The position numbers and the translations under genes are program-made. 64,000 nucleotides of DNA, from NCBI GenBank assembly GCA_018609055.1, contig JABAYJ010000006.1, positions 260,805 through 324,804 of the forward strand. The letters run 5' to 3'. This DNA is from Flavobacteriales bacterium. GTDB lineage: Bacteria; Bacteroidota; Bacteroidia; Flavobacteriales_D; CAJJDF01. Every line of letters begins with the position of its first letter. Position 1 is the first letter of the stretch. Shown in pieces: positions 1 through 10,400 of this stretch. The notes beneath the pieces were generated by a model. That model ran no database searches. It saw only the letters and a program-made list of their open reading frames with translations, and had not been told where the DNA came from.

Positions 1-3000
1 TGCCTGAACTACAAGTGGTGCAACGGGAGTAGCATTCTGACAGTAAGAAGCATTAATTGGCTGCAATGAAACTATTGGATCCGGCACAATGATTACTTCT
101 CCTATCTGAGAGGTGTCAGCATTACATCCATTCCCGCTTAAGTTTATAATCACTGAAAAATCTACCGTATCAGCTGAATTAAACGATGGTGGTAAATAAA
201 ATGAATCTATTGCAGATGGAATATCAACTCCATTTCTTTGCCACTGATAACTCGGAGCTCCTACTCCGCCTGTGTAACCAGCAAACAAGGCTGAGCCTAT
301 TGTTCCTCCTTCACAGATTGTTTGAGAAGGGATTGGGTGTAAATTAATCACCGGATCGGGTTGAACGATTATAACACCAACGTTAGAAGTAATACTCGAA
401 CATCCACCACTTGGCAAGGTAACCTCGCAGTAATAATAAAAAGTACCCACAGAATTACTCGGTGGACTATAACTTGAATTTGTTGCTCCAGAAATCAAAG
501 TTCCACCGGCATTGGAATTAACCGTATTGGAATACCATTGATAAGTTCCTCCAGCTACTCCATTTTGATAAGCTACTGTAAGTGAAGAAAGAGCTCCATC
601 TAAACAAATAATCTGTAATGAATCGGGATTTGTTGAAAAAGTAGGTGCTGGTGTCACAACTATCGCAGCAGGAATTGAAATAACCTCACAGTTTAATCCG
701 CTTTGACTAATGACACAATAGTAATACGTTGTACCTATGGTTCCAACTAAAGGCACATATATCGAATCAGTAGCACCGGCTATTTGACTCCCTCCTAAAT
801 TACTATTTATGGTGTCAGAATACCATTGATAACTATAACTTCCCAATCCGCCAGAGGCAGAAACTGTTAATGTATCGACTCTAGATGCTCCTAAACAATA
901 AGTATCTGAAACGGGCTGAATGGTTACAACAGGATCTGGAACCACTGTGATGATGGCATCTTGTGACGTATCCGTATCACAACCACTTCCACTGAGTGAA
1001 AGTACAACTGTATATAAATAGTTGCCTGTGACAGCAAAATTTGCAGGAGTGAATGATGAGGAAACTTCACCGGGTAAATCAATCCCAAATTCCTGCCATT
1101 GATAACTTGGAATTCCCGTACCTCCTGTGTAATTCAATGTAAGTGCCGAACTTATGGTTCCACCAACGCAAATAGTGTCGTAAGATAATGGCTGAACATT
1201 TATTGTAGGTTCGGGTTTTACTATTGCGACACCCACCTCGGATACAATTTTGGAACATCCTCCTGAATTAAAAGTTATCTCGCAATAATAGTATTTAGCA
1301 CCAGGAACACTTGAAGAAGGTACATAACTTGAGTTGGTATCTCCCACCAGTAATGTCCCTCCAAAACTTGAGTTTACAGAATTGACAAACCATTGGTAAC
1401 TTGGTTGCCCAAAACCATTAAAGTAATTCACACTTAAAGGTAAAAATGTACCATCTATACACACAGATTGGGAATCAATTGGTTGAACCGAGAATGTTGG
1501 ACCTGGTGTAACGAATATTCTTGCAGGCAATGAGGCAACACCACAATTGGACCCAGTTTGTGTTACAACACAATAATAATAACGATCACTTGCAGAACCA
1601 ACAGGCGGAACAAAGGTTGAATCTATGGCTCCAGGTATAAGAGTCCCACCCACATTTGTATTCGTAAAGCTGCTGTACCATTGAAAACTTTTTGCTCCTA
1701 AACCTCCACTGGCACTAATGATTAAAGTATCAACTGGAGAGGCGTTCTCACAATAAAAAGCAGAATCAGGCTGAAGAGTAATAATGGGATCTGGGACAAT
1801 GATCACTTCTCCTATCTGAGAGGTGTCAGCATTACATCCATTCCCGCTTAAGTTTATAATCACTGAAAAATCTACCGTATCAGCTGAATTAAACGATGGT
1901 GGTAAATAAAATGAATCTATTGCAGATGGAATATCAACTCCATTTCTTTGCCACTGATAACTCGGAGCTCCTACTCCGCCTGTGTAACCAGCAAACAAGG
2001 CTGAGCCTATTGTTCCTCCTTCACAGATTGTCTGTGTTGGAATTGGGTGTAAATTAATCACCGGATCGGGTCGAACGATTATAACACCAACGTTAGAAGT
2101 AATACTCGAACATCCGCCACTTGGCAAAGTAACTACACAATAATAATAAAAACTACCCACAGAATTACTCGGTGGACTATAACTTGAACTTGTTGCTCCA
2201 GGAATCATAGTTCCTCCCGAAGTAGAATTAATCGTGTTTGAATACCACTGGTAGGTTCCTCCAGGAGTTCCATTTTGATACACAACTGTGAGTGGAGAAA
2301 GAGTTCCATCTAAACAAATTGTTTGTGTATCGATAGGCTGGGTGCTAAAGGTTGGTCCTTCTGTAACAATAATTTTTACGGTATCAGAAACTACACCACA
2401 ATTAAGTCCTGTTTGTGAAACAACACAGTAATAATAAAAGACTCCTACTGAATCTACGAAAGGAACAAAAGTAGAGTCCGTAGCTCCAGGTATTAATTGA
2501 CTAGCAGAATAAGTGCTGTTCACAGAATCCATGTACCACTGATAAGAATAAGCTCCTATTCCTCCAATTGCTTGAACCAACAATGGAGTTACAGGTGAAG
2601 CGTTCTGGCAATAAACTGCTGTGTCCGGTTGATTTACAATGATTGGATCTTCGACCACAATCACTTGACCTAGTTGAGAAGAATCTACATCACAGCCATT
2701 TCCACTTAAACTAATTATCACAGAAAAATCAACTGTATCAGCTGAATTAAACGATGGTGGTAAATAAAATGAATCTATTGCAGATGGAATATCAACTCCA
2801 TTTCTTTGCCACTGATAACTCGGAGCTCCTACTCCGCCTGTGTAACCAGCAAACAAGGCTGAGCCTATTGTTCCTCCTTCACAGATTGTCTGTGTTGGAA
2901 TTGGGTGTAAATTAATCACCGGATCGGGTCGAACGATTATAACACCAACGTTAGAAGTAATACTCGAACATCCGCCACTTGGCAAAGTAACTACACAATA

Positions 3001-6000
3001 ATAATAAAAACTACCCACAGAATTACTCGGTGGACTATAACTTGAACTTGTTGCTCCAGGAATCATAGTTCCTCCCGAAGTAGAATTAATCGTGTTTGAA
3101 TACCACTGGTAGGTTCCTCCAGGAGTTCCATTTTGATACACAACTGTGAGTGGAGAAAGAGTTCCATCTAAACAAATTGTTTGTGTTGCAATAGGTTGTG
3201 TACTGAAAGTAGGTGCAGGAGTCACAACTATAGCTGCTGTTGCTGAACTAACGTTACAGTTTAATCCACTTTGAGTAATCTCACAATAATAGTAAGTCGT
3301 ACCAACTGATCCCACTGAAGGTAAGAATCTTGGTGTCGTAGCTCCAGGAATGGCGGTTCCTCCTGAATTGCTATTTATTGCACTGGAATACCACTGATAA
3401 CTGTAACTTCCCAGACCTCCCGAAACCGATACAACTAATGTATCTACTCCTGATGCTCCCAAACAATAGGTATCCGAAACTGGCTGAATAGTTACTACAG
3501 GATCAGGAACAACAGTAATTGTAGCTGTATCACTATCTGAAATACGACAATCTGATGGGCCATAAGTGACGGTACCAATAAATGAATAGGTTCCTGGCGC
3601 GTTAAACGTGCTTGGAGTGAAATTAGCATTATTGCCTACCACCAATCCTCCACGTTTCCATTGATAAGAAGGTGGATTGGTTCCTCCAGTATAACTAAGT
3701 AACAAAGGGGAGGAAATGGTTCCACCTACACAGATTGTATCATCAGAAAGTGGCTGAACAATTATGGGGGCCAACAAATTAACTGTAAATACCTGGGTAT
3801 CTGAACATCCACCATCTATTGAATTGGCAATCACAGTGTAAATTACAGTTTGAGATGTAGAAGAATTATTAACTAAGCTATCCGTAATTAAATTGGAAGT
3901 TTGCAAACTTATCGTTTCTCCACTGACATTGGGGTTTTGGGTTGCTTGCCATGTAACATTGGAAGGTACATTTACCTGATTGGTCAAATTCCAATTTAAT
4001 TGACCGGTACAAGAAGTTAAGGGACTAATCTGAACTCTCGGATACACTTTAATGGTTCTGCTACACACTGACTCGCAATTTGAGAGTAGAGTGTTGGTGT
4101 TGGAATCAATTGCTGTAACCGTTAATTCGACTGTGAAATATTGAATTGAATTTGAATTGTTTATCAAGGTTAATCCTGTTGAATCAGATGAAGGACTCGC
4201 CAATGAACTCGAACATCCTGAACAACCGGGGGGATTAGTGACCAACCAAGCATACTGCACAGGTAAGTCAAAGGAGTCACAGGTTGGCAATACAGAACTA
4301 CTTGAAACGCCTGTATTTAGAACTGAACAGCCGACAGTATCAGTGATATCAATGGAACAAACAGGCGGCACAATCACACAAATAGTATCAGAATACTGAC
4401 TCAAACCACATTCATTCTCGACAAACAAATCAACTATATAAGTTCCGGAAACATTAAATTTTACTTTTGGAGAAATAGAACCAAAAGACCAAAACGAGTT
4501 ATTGCCAGGAAAACTATTGTTTGAACCTAATGTACCTGAAACAACATTCCAATTTGATGCACCAGAGGAATTGTCGGGTGTTATTGACCAGTAAAAAGGT
4601 GCCGTACTATCACAATTCGCCCCATTGGTAGTTGGAATAGTAAGACCAAAATCAGAGGTGTTATTGAATTCAATTTCGTCATTTGGACAAATAATTTCCT
4701 TTGTCATAGTAAACGAAGCATCAGGTGGAACTCCAACAGATATAAGTCCAGCAGCTGAAGGCTGAGGCTGAACAGAACAAGGGTTTTGAGTTATAACGAA
4801 AGGTTGATATACATTACTGTAAGTTGTACCAGATATAGTAACCTGATTTCCACATGACGCTTGGTTATACACGTGATTCAAAACAGGAGGTGTATTAGGA
4901 TGTGTGTATAGGATAGTTGGAGATCCATCTCCCCAATCTACGGTATAAGTGGTACCATTGACATTAGCAGAAGGAACATTGAATGTGAAACTTGTAGAGT
5001 GAGGTAAACATCCATTAGCCTGATTGACAAACAGGGCTAAACTGGCAGGCGAGGGAGAACTCCCGACAAAAACAGAATAATTTAAAACAGATTCACAACC
5101 AGATGATAAAGTGACAGTTACCGTCAGCACGTATGATCCAGCAACATAATTATGAACTTGAAGTGCGGAATAATTAGATGGTGAAACTACCTGAACTAAA
5201 CCATCTCCCCAGTCTAAAGAAACATTTTGAACAAAGGATTGATTGGTTGGTAAAATCAGAAAAAAACCTATCGGACCACTGCTAGAACTTGGTCCAATAC
5301 ACTCAACCAATTGGGTTCTTGACGAGTTAAACTGGCCACTATTGATGTCAATATTATGAACCCCCAAAACTACCGTGTCATACAACACGCAACCACCAAT
5401 GGTTGCCGATAAAACGTAAGTTCCAGAATTTGCTTGAGTAACAGAGGGAATCGTTGGAGCTAAAGTGGTGTCAGAAAAACCTCCAGGACCCGACCATTGG
5501 TATATGGGTTGGTAAAAGCCTATTCCAGTTATACTTCCGGAAAATGTAAAGGAATTGTTTGGACACACAATCGTATCGAACCCGGCAGATATAGAAACAC
5601 CCGAAACAACCTCAACAAAAAGAGTATTGGAGAACGAGTCGCAAAAAACTACTCCGTTTTTTATGATTTGAATTTTTCTTCTAAAATAGGTGCTTTGCGA
5701 CAAAGTATCTGCACTAAAAGAAGGTAAATTTGCGCTAGAAATGGATGTCCAATTCAGGCTATCTAACGAAGATTCCCAGACATAATTAAGTGTATCACCA
5801 GTGATAATATTTGCTAAAGAGACACTTGTAAAAGGAGATGGGATTTGATTGAAACAAATAACTTGTCCTCCATTAATTTGACCTGGATCTAATAAACCTA
5901 ATAACACCGTATCTTTTTCTAAACAGGTGTCTATTGTTACAGTTACTATGTAAGTGCCAGTTGTAGCAAAGGAAAGAGCTAAAGATATAGAAGCGGTTGT

Positions 6001-6207
6001 ATCTGAAAGTGTAGTTCCATTGTGCGACCAAGAAATAGTTGGACTTAATCCTGAAGTGTCAATGATATTAGCAGACAAAGTTACACTTTGACTCATACAA
6101 TAACTTTGATTTTGGCCTAATGAAATTGTAAAATTTGGACATTGAGAAATAACAATATTAGCACTAAAAACAAATGAGGTAAGAAAAAATAAAAAATATT
6201 TTCTCAT
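1..6207 (-). CDS. giant secreted Ig/PKD-like repeat protein, C-terminus off the window
   Basis: This is an open frame of 2,069 codons with no stop before the left edge, so the gene is partial. It starts at an ATG (6207-6205) with an N-terminal signal peptide (MRKYFLFFLTSF...) followed by the mature start SQCPNF. The first ~800 residues read as PKD-like and Ig-like modules, with two DWGDG motifs encoded near 5210 and 4935. From about 3780 down to base 1 the protein is a tandem array of ~95-residue Ig-like modules carrying QWY/QWQ and YYYC motifs. These are grouped in threes into a ~285-codon higher-order unit. Such proteins are normally T9SS-exported surface adhesins ending in a C-terminal sorting domain; that end is not visible here. 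Codon use matches its neighbours. The adhesin role is inferred from the family type. Confidence 0.85.
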   Translation of the reverse strand, partial: MRKYFLFFLTSFVFSANIVISQCPNFTISLGQNQSYCMSQSVTLSANIIDTSGLSPTISWSHNGTTLSDTTASISLALSFATTGTYIVTVTIDTCLEKDTVLLGLLDPGQINGGQVICFNQIPSPFTSVSLANIITGDTLNYVWESSLDSLNWTSISSANLPSFSADTLSQSTYFRRKIQIIKNGVVFCDSFSNTLFVEVVSGVSISAGFDTIVCPNNSFTFSGSITGIGFYQPIYQWSGPGGFSDTTLAPTIPSVTQANSGTYVLSATIGGCVLYDTVVLGVHNIDINSGQFNSSRTQLVECIGPSSSSGPIGFFLILPTNQSFVQNVSLDWGDGLVQVVSPSNYSALQVHNYVAGSYVLTVTVTLSSGCESVLNYSVFVGSSPSPASLALFVNQANGCLPHSTSFTFNVPSANVNGTTYTVDWGDGSPTILYTHPNTPPVLNHVYNQASCGNQVTISGTTYSNVYQPFVITQNPCSVQPQPSAAGLISVGVPPDASFTMTKEIICPNDEIEFNNTSDFGLTIPTTNGANCDSTAPFYWSITPDNSSGASNWNVVSGTLGSNNSFPGNNSFWSFGSISPKVKFNVSGTYIVDLFVENECGLSQYSDTICVIVPPVCSIDITDTVGCSVLNTGVSSSSVLPTCDSFDLPVQYAWLVTNPPGCSGCSSSLASPSSDSTGLTLINNSNSIQYFTVELTVTAIDSNTNTLLSNCESVCSRTIKVYPRVQISPLTSCTGQLNWNLTNQVNVPSNVTWQATQNPNVSGETISLQTSNLITDSLVNNSSTSQTVIYTVIANSIDGGCSDTQVFTVNLLAPIIVQPLSDDTICVGGTISSPLLLSYTGGTNPPSYQWKRGGLVVGNNANFTPSTFNAPGTYSFIGTVTYGPSDCRISDSDTATITVVPDPVVTIQPVSDTYCLGASGVDTLVVSVSGGLGSYSYQWYSSAINSNSGGTAIPGATTPRFLPSVGSVGTTYYYCEITQSGLNCNVSSATAAIVVTPAPTFSTQPIATQTICLDGTLSPLTVVYQNGTPGGTYQWYSNTINSTSGGTMIPGATSSSYSPPSNSVGSFYYYCVVTLPSGGCSSITSNVGVIIVRPDPVINLHPIPTQTICEGGTIGSALFAGYTGGVGAPSYQWQRNGVDIPSAIDSFYLPPSFNSADTVDFSVIISLSGNGCDVDSSQLGQVIVVEDPIIVNQPDTAVYCQNASPVTPLLVQAIGGIGAYSYQWYMDSVNSTYSASQLIPGATDSTFVPFVDSVGVFYYYCVVSQTGLNCGVVSDTVKIIVTEGPTFSTQPIDTQTICLDGTLSPLTVVYQNGTPGGTYQWYSNTINSTSGGTMIPGATSSSYSPPSNSVGSFYYYCVVTLPSGGCSSITSNVGVIIVRPDPVINLHPIPTQTICEGGTIGSALFAGYTGGVGAPSYQWQRNGVDIPSAIDSFYLPPSFNSADTVDFSVIINLSGNGCNADTSQIGEVIIVPDPIITLQPDSAFYCENASPVDTLIISASGGLGAKSFQWYSSFTNTNVGGTLIPGAIDSTFVPPVGSASDRYYYCVVTQTGSNCGVASLPARIFVTPGPTFSVQPIDSQSVCIDGTFLPLSVNYFNGFGQPSYQWFVNSVNSSFGGTLLVGDTNSSYVPSSSVPGAKYYYCEITFNSGGCSKIVSEVGVAIVKPEPTINVQPLSYDTICVGGTISSALTLNYTGGTGIPSYQWQEFGIDLPGEVSSSFTPANFAVTGNYLYTVVLSLSGSGCDTDTSQDAIITVVPDPVVTIQPVSDTYCLGASRVDTLTVSASGGLGSYSYQWYSDTINSNLGGSQIAGATDSIYVPLVGTIGTTYYYCVISQSGLNCEVISIPAAIVVTPAPTFSTNPDSLQIICLDGALSSLTVAYQNGVAGGTYQWYSNTVNSNAGGTLISGATNSSYSPPSNSVGTFYYYCEVTLPSGGCSSITSNVGVIIVQPDPVINLHPIPSQTICEGGTIGSALFAGYTGGVGAPSYQWQRNGVDIPSAIDSFYLPPSFNSADTVDFSVIINLSGNGCNADTSQIGEVIIVPDPIVSLQPINASYCQNATPVAPLVVQA
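95..321. repeat. 227-bp perfect direct repeat, copy A
   Basis: This block is identical to 1805-2031, an offset of 1,710 bp, which is two 855-bp higher-order units. It lies inside the giant repeat protein and encodes one Ig-like module. The flanks diverge at once on both sides, which suggests recent unequal recombination or gene conversion between modules. Confidence 0.95.
1805..2031. repeat. 227-bp perfect direct repeat, copy B
   Basis: This is the partner of 95-321. Its right part overlaps the separate 452-bp repeat that begins at 1877, so the region 1877-2031 occurs three times in the gene. Confidence 0.95.
1877..2328. repeat. 452-bp perfect direct repeat, copy A
   Basis: This block is identical to 2735-3186 at an offset of 858 bp (286 codons). 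It covers about one and a half Ig-like modules of the giant surface protein and ends where the two copies read gtttgtgtat and gtttgtgttg. Confidence 0.95.
2735..3186. repeat. 452-bp perfect direct repeat, copy B
   Basis: This is the partner of 1877-2328. Repeats this long and exact can also cause assembly collapse, so the true module count of the gene should be treated as provisional. Confidence 0.95.
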
Positions 6208-6281
6208 AAAATAAGGTTGTATCAATTTATTAAACATTTTATGTAATAATATCGTTATTAGTAAGCTATTTTATATTTAAT

Positions 6282-6398
6282 TTAACAAAAACTTGTGCAA
6301 ATATCATATTTAAACTTGAGACCTCCAAATGAGGAAATCACTGAACCTATTATTCGTTGACCTGAAACAGATAGGCCTATTAAGGTTATTAATTTCAT
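6282..6398 (-). other. possible 38-codon small ORF between the two surface-protein genes
   Basis: A short ATG-to-TAA frame begins 9 bases past the stop of the PorP/SprF gene on the same strand and encodes MKLITLIGLSVSGQR... ending in ICTSFC. It occupies much of the 200-base gap 6208-6407. I recognise no family and no strong ribosome binding site. It could be a relic or chance frame. Confidence 0.2.
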
Positions 6399-6407
6399 GT
6401 TGATTTT

Positions 6408-7412
6408 TTAATTAGGAATTATAAATCTCAAACTAAATTCTAATCCTCCAATAGTTCGAGAGGCTTGAGTGAGTTGAGAGACATTTACATCATAAGTAAT
6501 CCCCAATTGGTAATTGGCATAATTCATATTAAACGCAGGAATTAATGCATCGTTTGGAATACGGTAATAAGCACCTGCGGCAAAATCTAATTTTTTTTTG
6601 TGGCTTGTATATCTACTACCTTGATTTATTACATACCGATATAGTACACCCAACACCAGCTCTTTTTCTTTTCCTTTTTGTTGATACACAAACGCTGGTT
6701 CTAATTGAGACCCTTCGATGTCAATGGCGTAGATAGCATTTCCTGAAAATGCTACCCGTGCATATTCTTTTTCAGATTCATTGTAATCTAATTTTGATGC
6801 AAAAGCATGATAAACAGACAGACCAAATCTAGTATAGCTAATGTTCTTTGAAAATCTATTGGATAGAATGTTGTTATATTCCCATTGTACACCCGTTCCT
6901 AATGTGTAATTGATAAAAGGTTGAAACAATGGATTCTCACCTGATGATCTGGTCGGATCAAATTCTTTTCCGTTGAATTGTGTCTGCCATTCAGCGTTAG
7001 TTTCATCTATTGAGTGTTGTATAATTCCTCCCTGAACTCCTGCGCTAAAAAAACTTCTTCTACTCACTTTTTGATGGTAAGCAAAGGCTCCCTCAGCTTG
7101 CAACCTGGTTAAACTTAAATCTCCAGCTTGATCAGAATTTGCAATAAACCCTATACCAATCGCTCCATTTTTTGTTTCAATTCGTCCTGCAGCTGTCATT
7201 CCTATTGTTGTATAAGCATTCCCTATAGTTGGCCACTGATTCCTATATTCTGTAGAGGCAGAAAATAAAGAAGTACTTCCTCCCACAGATCCTATGGAGG
7301 TATAAAGTTGTGTCATTGACAAATTACTAAAATGAATGTCTTGAGAAATAGATTGTTTACTGATTAATACAATACTCAATAAGAATCCTAGGTAGATAAA
7401 TCTTCTGTTCAT
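6408..7412 (-). CDS. PorP/SprF family type IX secretion membrane protein
   Basis: This 334-residue protein has a cleavable signal peptide ending near SISQ, then the opening QDIHFSNLSMTQLY typical of PorP/SprF proteins. It continues as beta-strand-rich sequence to a C-terminal aromatic-containing strand (LEFSLRFIIPN), as expected of an outer-membrane barrel. Family members pair with individual large T9SS substrates, for example SprF with SprB, and help deliver or anchor them at the surface. It starts only 4 bases after the stop of the 2,164-residue LamG protein, so the two are almost certainly one operon and a cargo/partner pair. The family call is firm; the pairing is inferred from context. 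Confidence 0.9.
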   Translation of the reverse strand: MNRRFIYLGFLLSIVLISKQSISQDIHFSNLSMTQLYTSIGSVGGSTSLFSASTEYRNQWPTIGNAYTTIGMTAAGRIETKNGAIGIGFIANSDQAGDLSLTRLQAEGAFAYHQKVSRRSFFSAGVQGGIIQHSIDETNAEWQTQFNGKEFDPTRSSGENPLFQPFINYTLGTGVQWEYNNILSNRFSKNISYTRFGLSVYHAFASKLDYNESEKEYARVAFSGNAIYAIDIEGSQLEPAFVYQQKGKEKELVLGVLYRYVINQGSRYTSHKKKLDFAAGAYYRIPNDALIPAFNMNYANYQLGITYDVNVSQLTQASRTIGGLEFSLRFIIPN

Positions 7413-7416
7413 AATC

Positions 7417-10400
7417 TTATTTTTTTCTTATTAACGTAATTGTTCCTTTTTGGTCAAAATCTTTTCCATCTTTAAAACGCCCAGTAACTATGTAAACAAA
7501 AACTCCTTGATTAACTGGTTTTCCTTTAAAGTTTCCATCCCATCCTTCGGCTAAAGAATTTGACTGGAAAACCAAATTACCCCAACGGTTATAAATCATT
7601 AATTGAACTTGTTGTATGTTCTTCCCATCAACAAAAAGTATGTCATTAACTCCATTTCCATCAGGTGAGAAAATATTAGGAACAAACAAATACGTATCGT
7701 CACATGAATCGTCTTGTAGGTTTAATAGTGAGCCAACATAATCTCCCTTACAGCTATTATCATCTGTGACTGTTAAAGTGTAAGTTCCTTCGGTTAATCC
7801 TAAATTATCTTTCGTGTTTACTCTGTCGTTCCATAAATAAGTATAAGGAGTTGCTCCGCCTGTCACTGTAGTTTTAATTGACCCTATCCCTTCGTTACAT
7901 TCATCGTCTTTGATAAGTCCATTTATAAAAGGAATGTCGTACACTTCGATCAATACAGTATCTGAATTAGCACATTGACCTGCTGCTGTATAAACGATTG
8001 TATGAACCCCTACTCCAGCAAGTGTCGGATCAAAACTACCTGTTGCACTTATTCCTGGTCCAGACCAAACTCCTCCAATTGGTGAGGCAGTAAAGCTAAC
8101 TATTGGATCATTCTCACACATATTTTGAACATTCCCTATGATTGGTGTAATGGTTGGGTAAACCAATAAATTTAAATAGACAACCGAATCACACCCTCTT
8201 GCATTGAGCAATGTATCTTGATATGTACCACTCACAAAATAAGTAAGACCGGTTTGGGCCCAACTAAAACTATCACAGGCTGTTTGATTAATAATAAAGG
8301 AAGTTGAATAATGAACCGTTAAGTCCAAAGCTAAAACTGAATCACACCCTACAGCATTAACCATCGTATCAAAATAAATAGACGTGGTGTAATAAGTAGC
8401 GCCTGTTTGAGTCCACAAATAGGATTCACAAGCCACAACCGTATCGGATGAGAATGTAGAGTTAGTTATCGTAAGAACTAACTCTAATATTGAATCGCAT
8501 CCAACCACTGTTGGAACTGTATCCCTATAAGTACCCGAAGATCCATAGGTTATTCCAGTTTGTCGCCAGGTATATTGATCACAACTGGTATCAGTAATTG
8601 TCGAGGTTACAAAGGTATTTACCGTAACATAAATGGAATCTGTTGCAACACATCCAATGGAATCAGTCACTGTTAAAACTTTCATGCCCGTAGTTGTGAA
8701 AGATACAGACTGAGTCGTGTCTCCACTACTCCATGTGTAAGTACTCCAACCAGCGCCAGCGTTTACAGTTACTGTATCACACCCAGTTACTGAATCTTGA
8801 GCAAACTGAAACTGTGGATTATTCACCGTAACCGTTACACTATCCACACATGAATGAATGCCATTAGAAATTGTCACATAATACTTAGTTGTAGAATCAG
8901 GTGAAACGGAGATAGCACTGGTTGTGTCTCCGGTGGACCATTGGTAGGAATTAGTGAAATTATTAGAGCTTAAACCGGGAAAATAAAGAGAATAAAGTTG
9001 GCTTATTTCAGTATTCGAGAGTGTTCGATTCCAAACTGTAAATTCATCGAGCGAACCATCTAGATAATTCCCTAATATACCACCAGTTATTCTTGCTCCA
9101 AATTTAGATGAATTCAAATCTTGATTAAAATTACACGAGTTTTCAACTCTGCTCGTAGATAAAACACTCCCTCCTTGTGCGATCCAAAGATAGTTTGTTG
9201 TAATTGCAATTCCATTTACAAAAATTATCGCTTGATTATTTTGAAAACTTACAACAAGATCATACCAAATATTAGGCTGAATTATTCCCGGATTACTTTT
9301 TATAACAGAATATTTATTTCCTGTTAAGGAATTGGCCCATTTCAATGTAACTTCTCCTGTACTTGAAACACTAAAATTTACTTCTCCCCAAAACAAAGTT
9401 TTCCCCCAAAGATTAGGAGAGTTATTGATATTGTCAAATTTAACTCGAGTCTGAATAGTAAAACTATTGTTTTGACCTCCTGGAATTAAAGTGTTTGGCA
9501 GTTCAATTGTCTGAGCATTGCCCGAAAAGTTATAAGCACTATTTAAATTACCAAATTTATCAAGGGTTAAGGTTACACCATTTACGGTTCCGTTATTTCC
9601 GTTTCCGCTTTCGTCATTGGCATTGCCACAAAATGGCCAATAACCAACTAAGCCTGTTTGAAGATTACTTGGTAAATTATTAGAGTTACATATTGTAAGT
9701 GCTTGGGGTTGAAGTTGAAAAACACTCAAACTCACTGAATCCCCTTTGCAAATAGTCGTATCATTTTGCAGTTTACTATCCTTGATGATAGAAACAAACA
9801 CAGAATCCTCTGCGCTACATCCATTCGAATCTGTTACTTGAACGGCATACATTCCTATAGCTTTTGCATAAGTCATTTGAGTACTATCTCCATTACTCCA
9901 GTTGTAACTCGCAAATCCTGCTCCCGCATCAAGCAATACAGAATCTTGGCCACAAGAAGTGATTGTGTCCTGTGGAAGCTGATAAGAAAGTGTATTAATC
10001 GTCAGATTCAAGTATATAATTGAATCACAACCTTGTGAATTTGTTATTGTATCTGAATAAACTCCTGACGAATTGTACGTCATTCCGTTTAACAACCATG
10101 TGAATGAATCACAAGCTGCTGCAGAAATAGTTGAACTTGTTGTTTGTGTAATGGTTAAATCAAGAAGAAGAAGAGAATCGCAACCTTGACTATTTATCAA
10201 TGAATCTTGGTACAAACCACTTGAAGCATAAGTCAATCCAGTTTGAGGCCAATTAAAACTATCGCAAGAGACAACTATTAAACGAACGGTATCCAAATTA
10301 TAGATTACAAGATTTAAACTAATAATAGAGTCACATCCAACTGCGGTTGGTACTGTATCTCTATAGGTTCCTGAAGAACCATAGGTTATTCCCGTCTGAG

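Noticed and set aside
95..3530. Regularly spaced repeats that might suggest a CRISPR array
   Set aside because: The repeats are hundreds of bases long, in frame with a protein-coding sequence, and there are no short unique spacers; they are coding modules.
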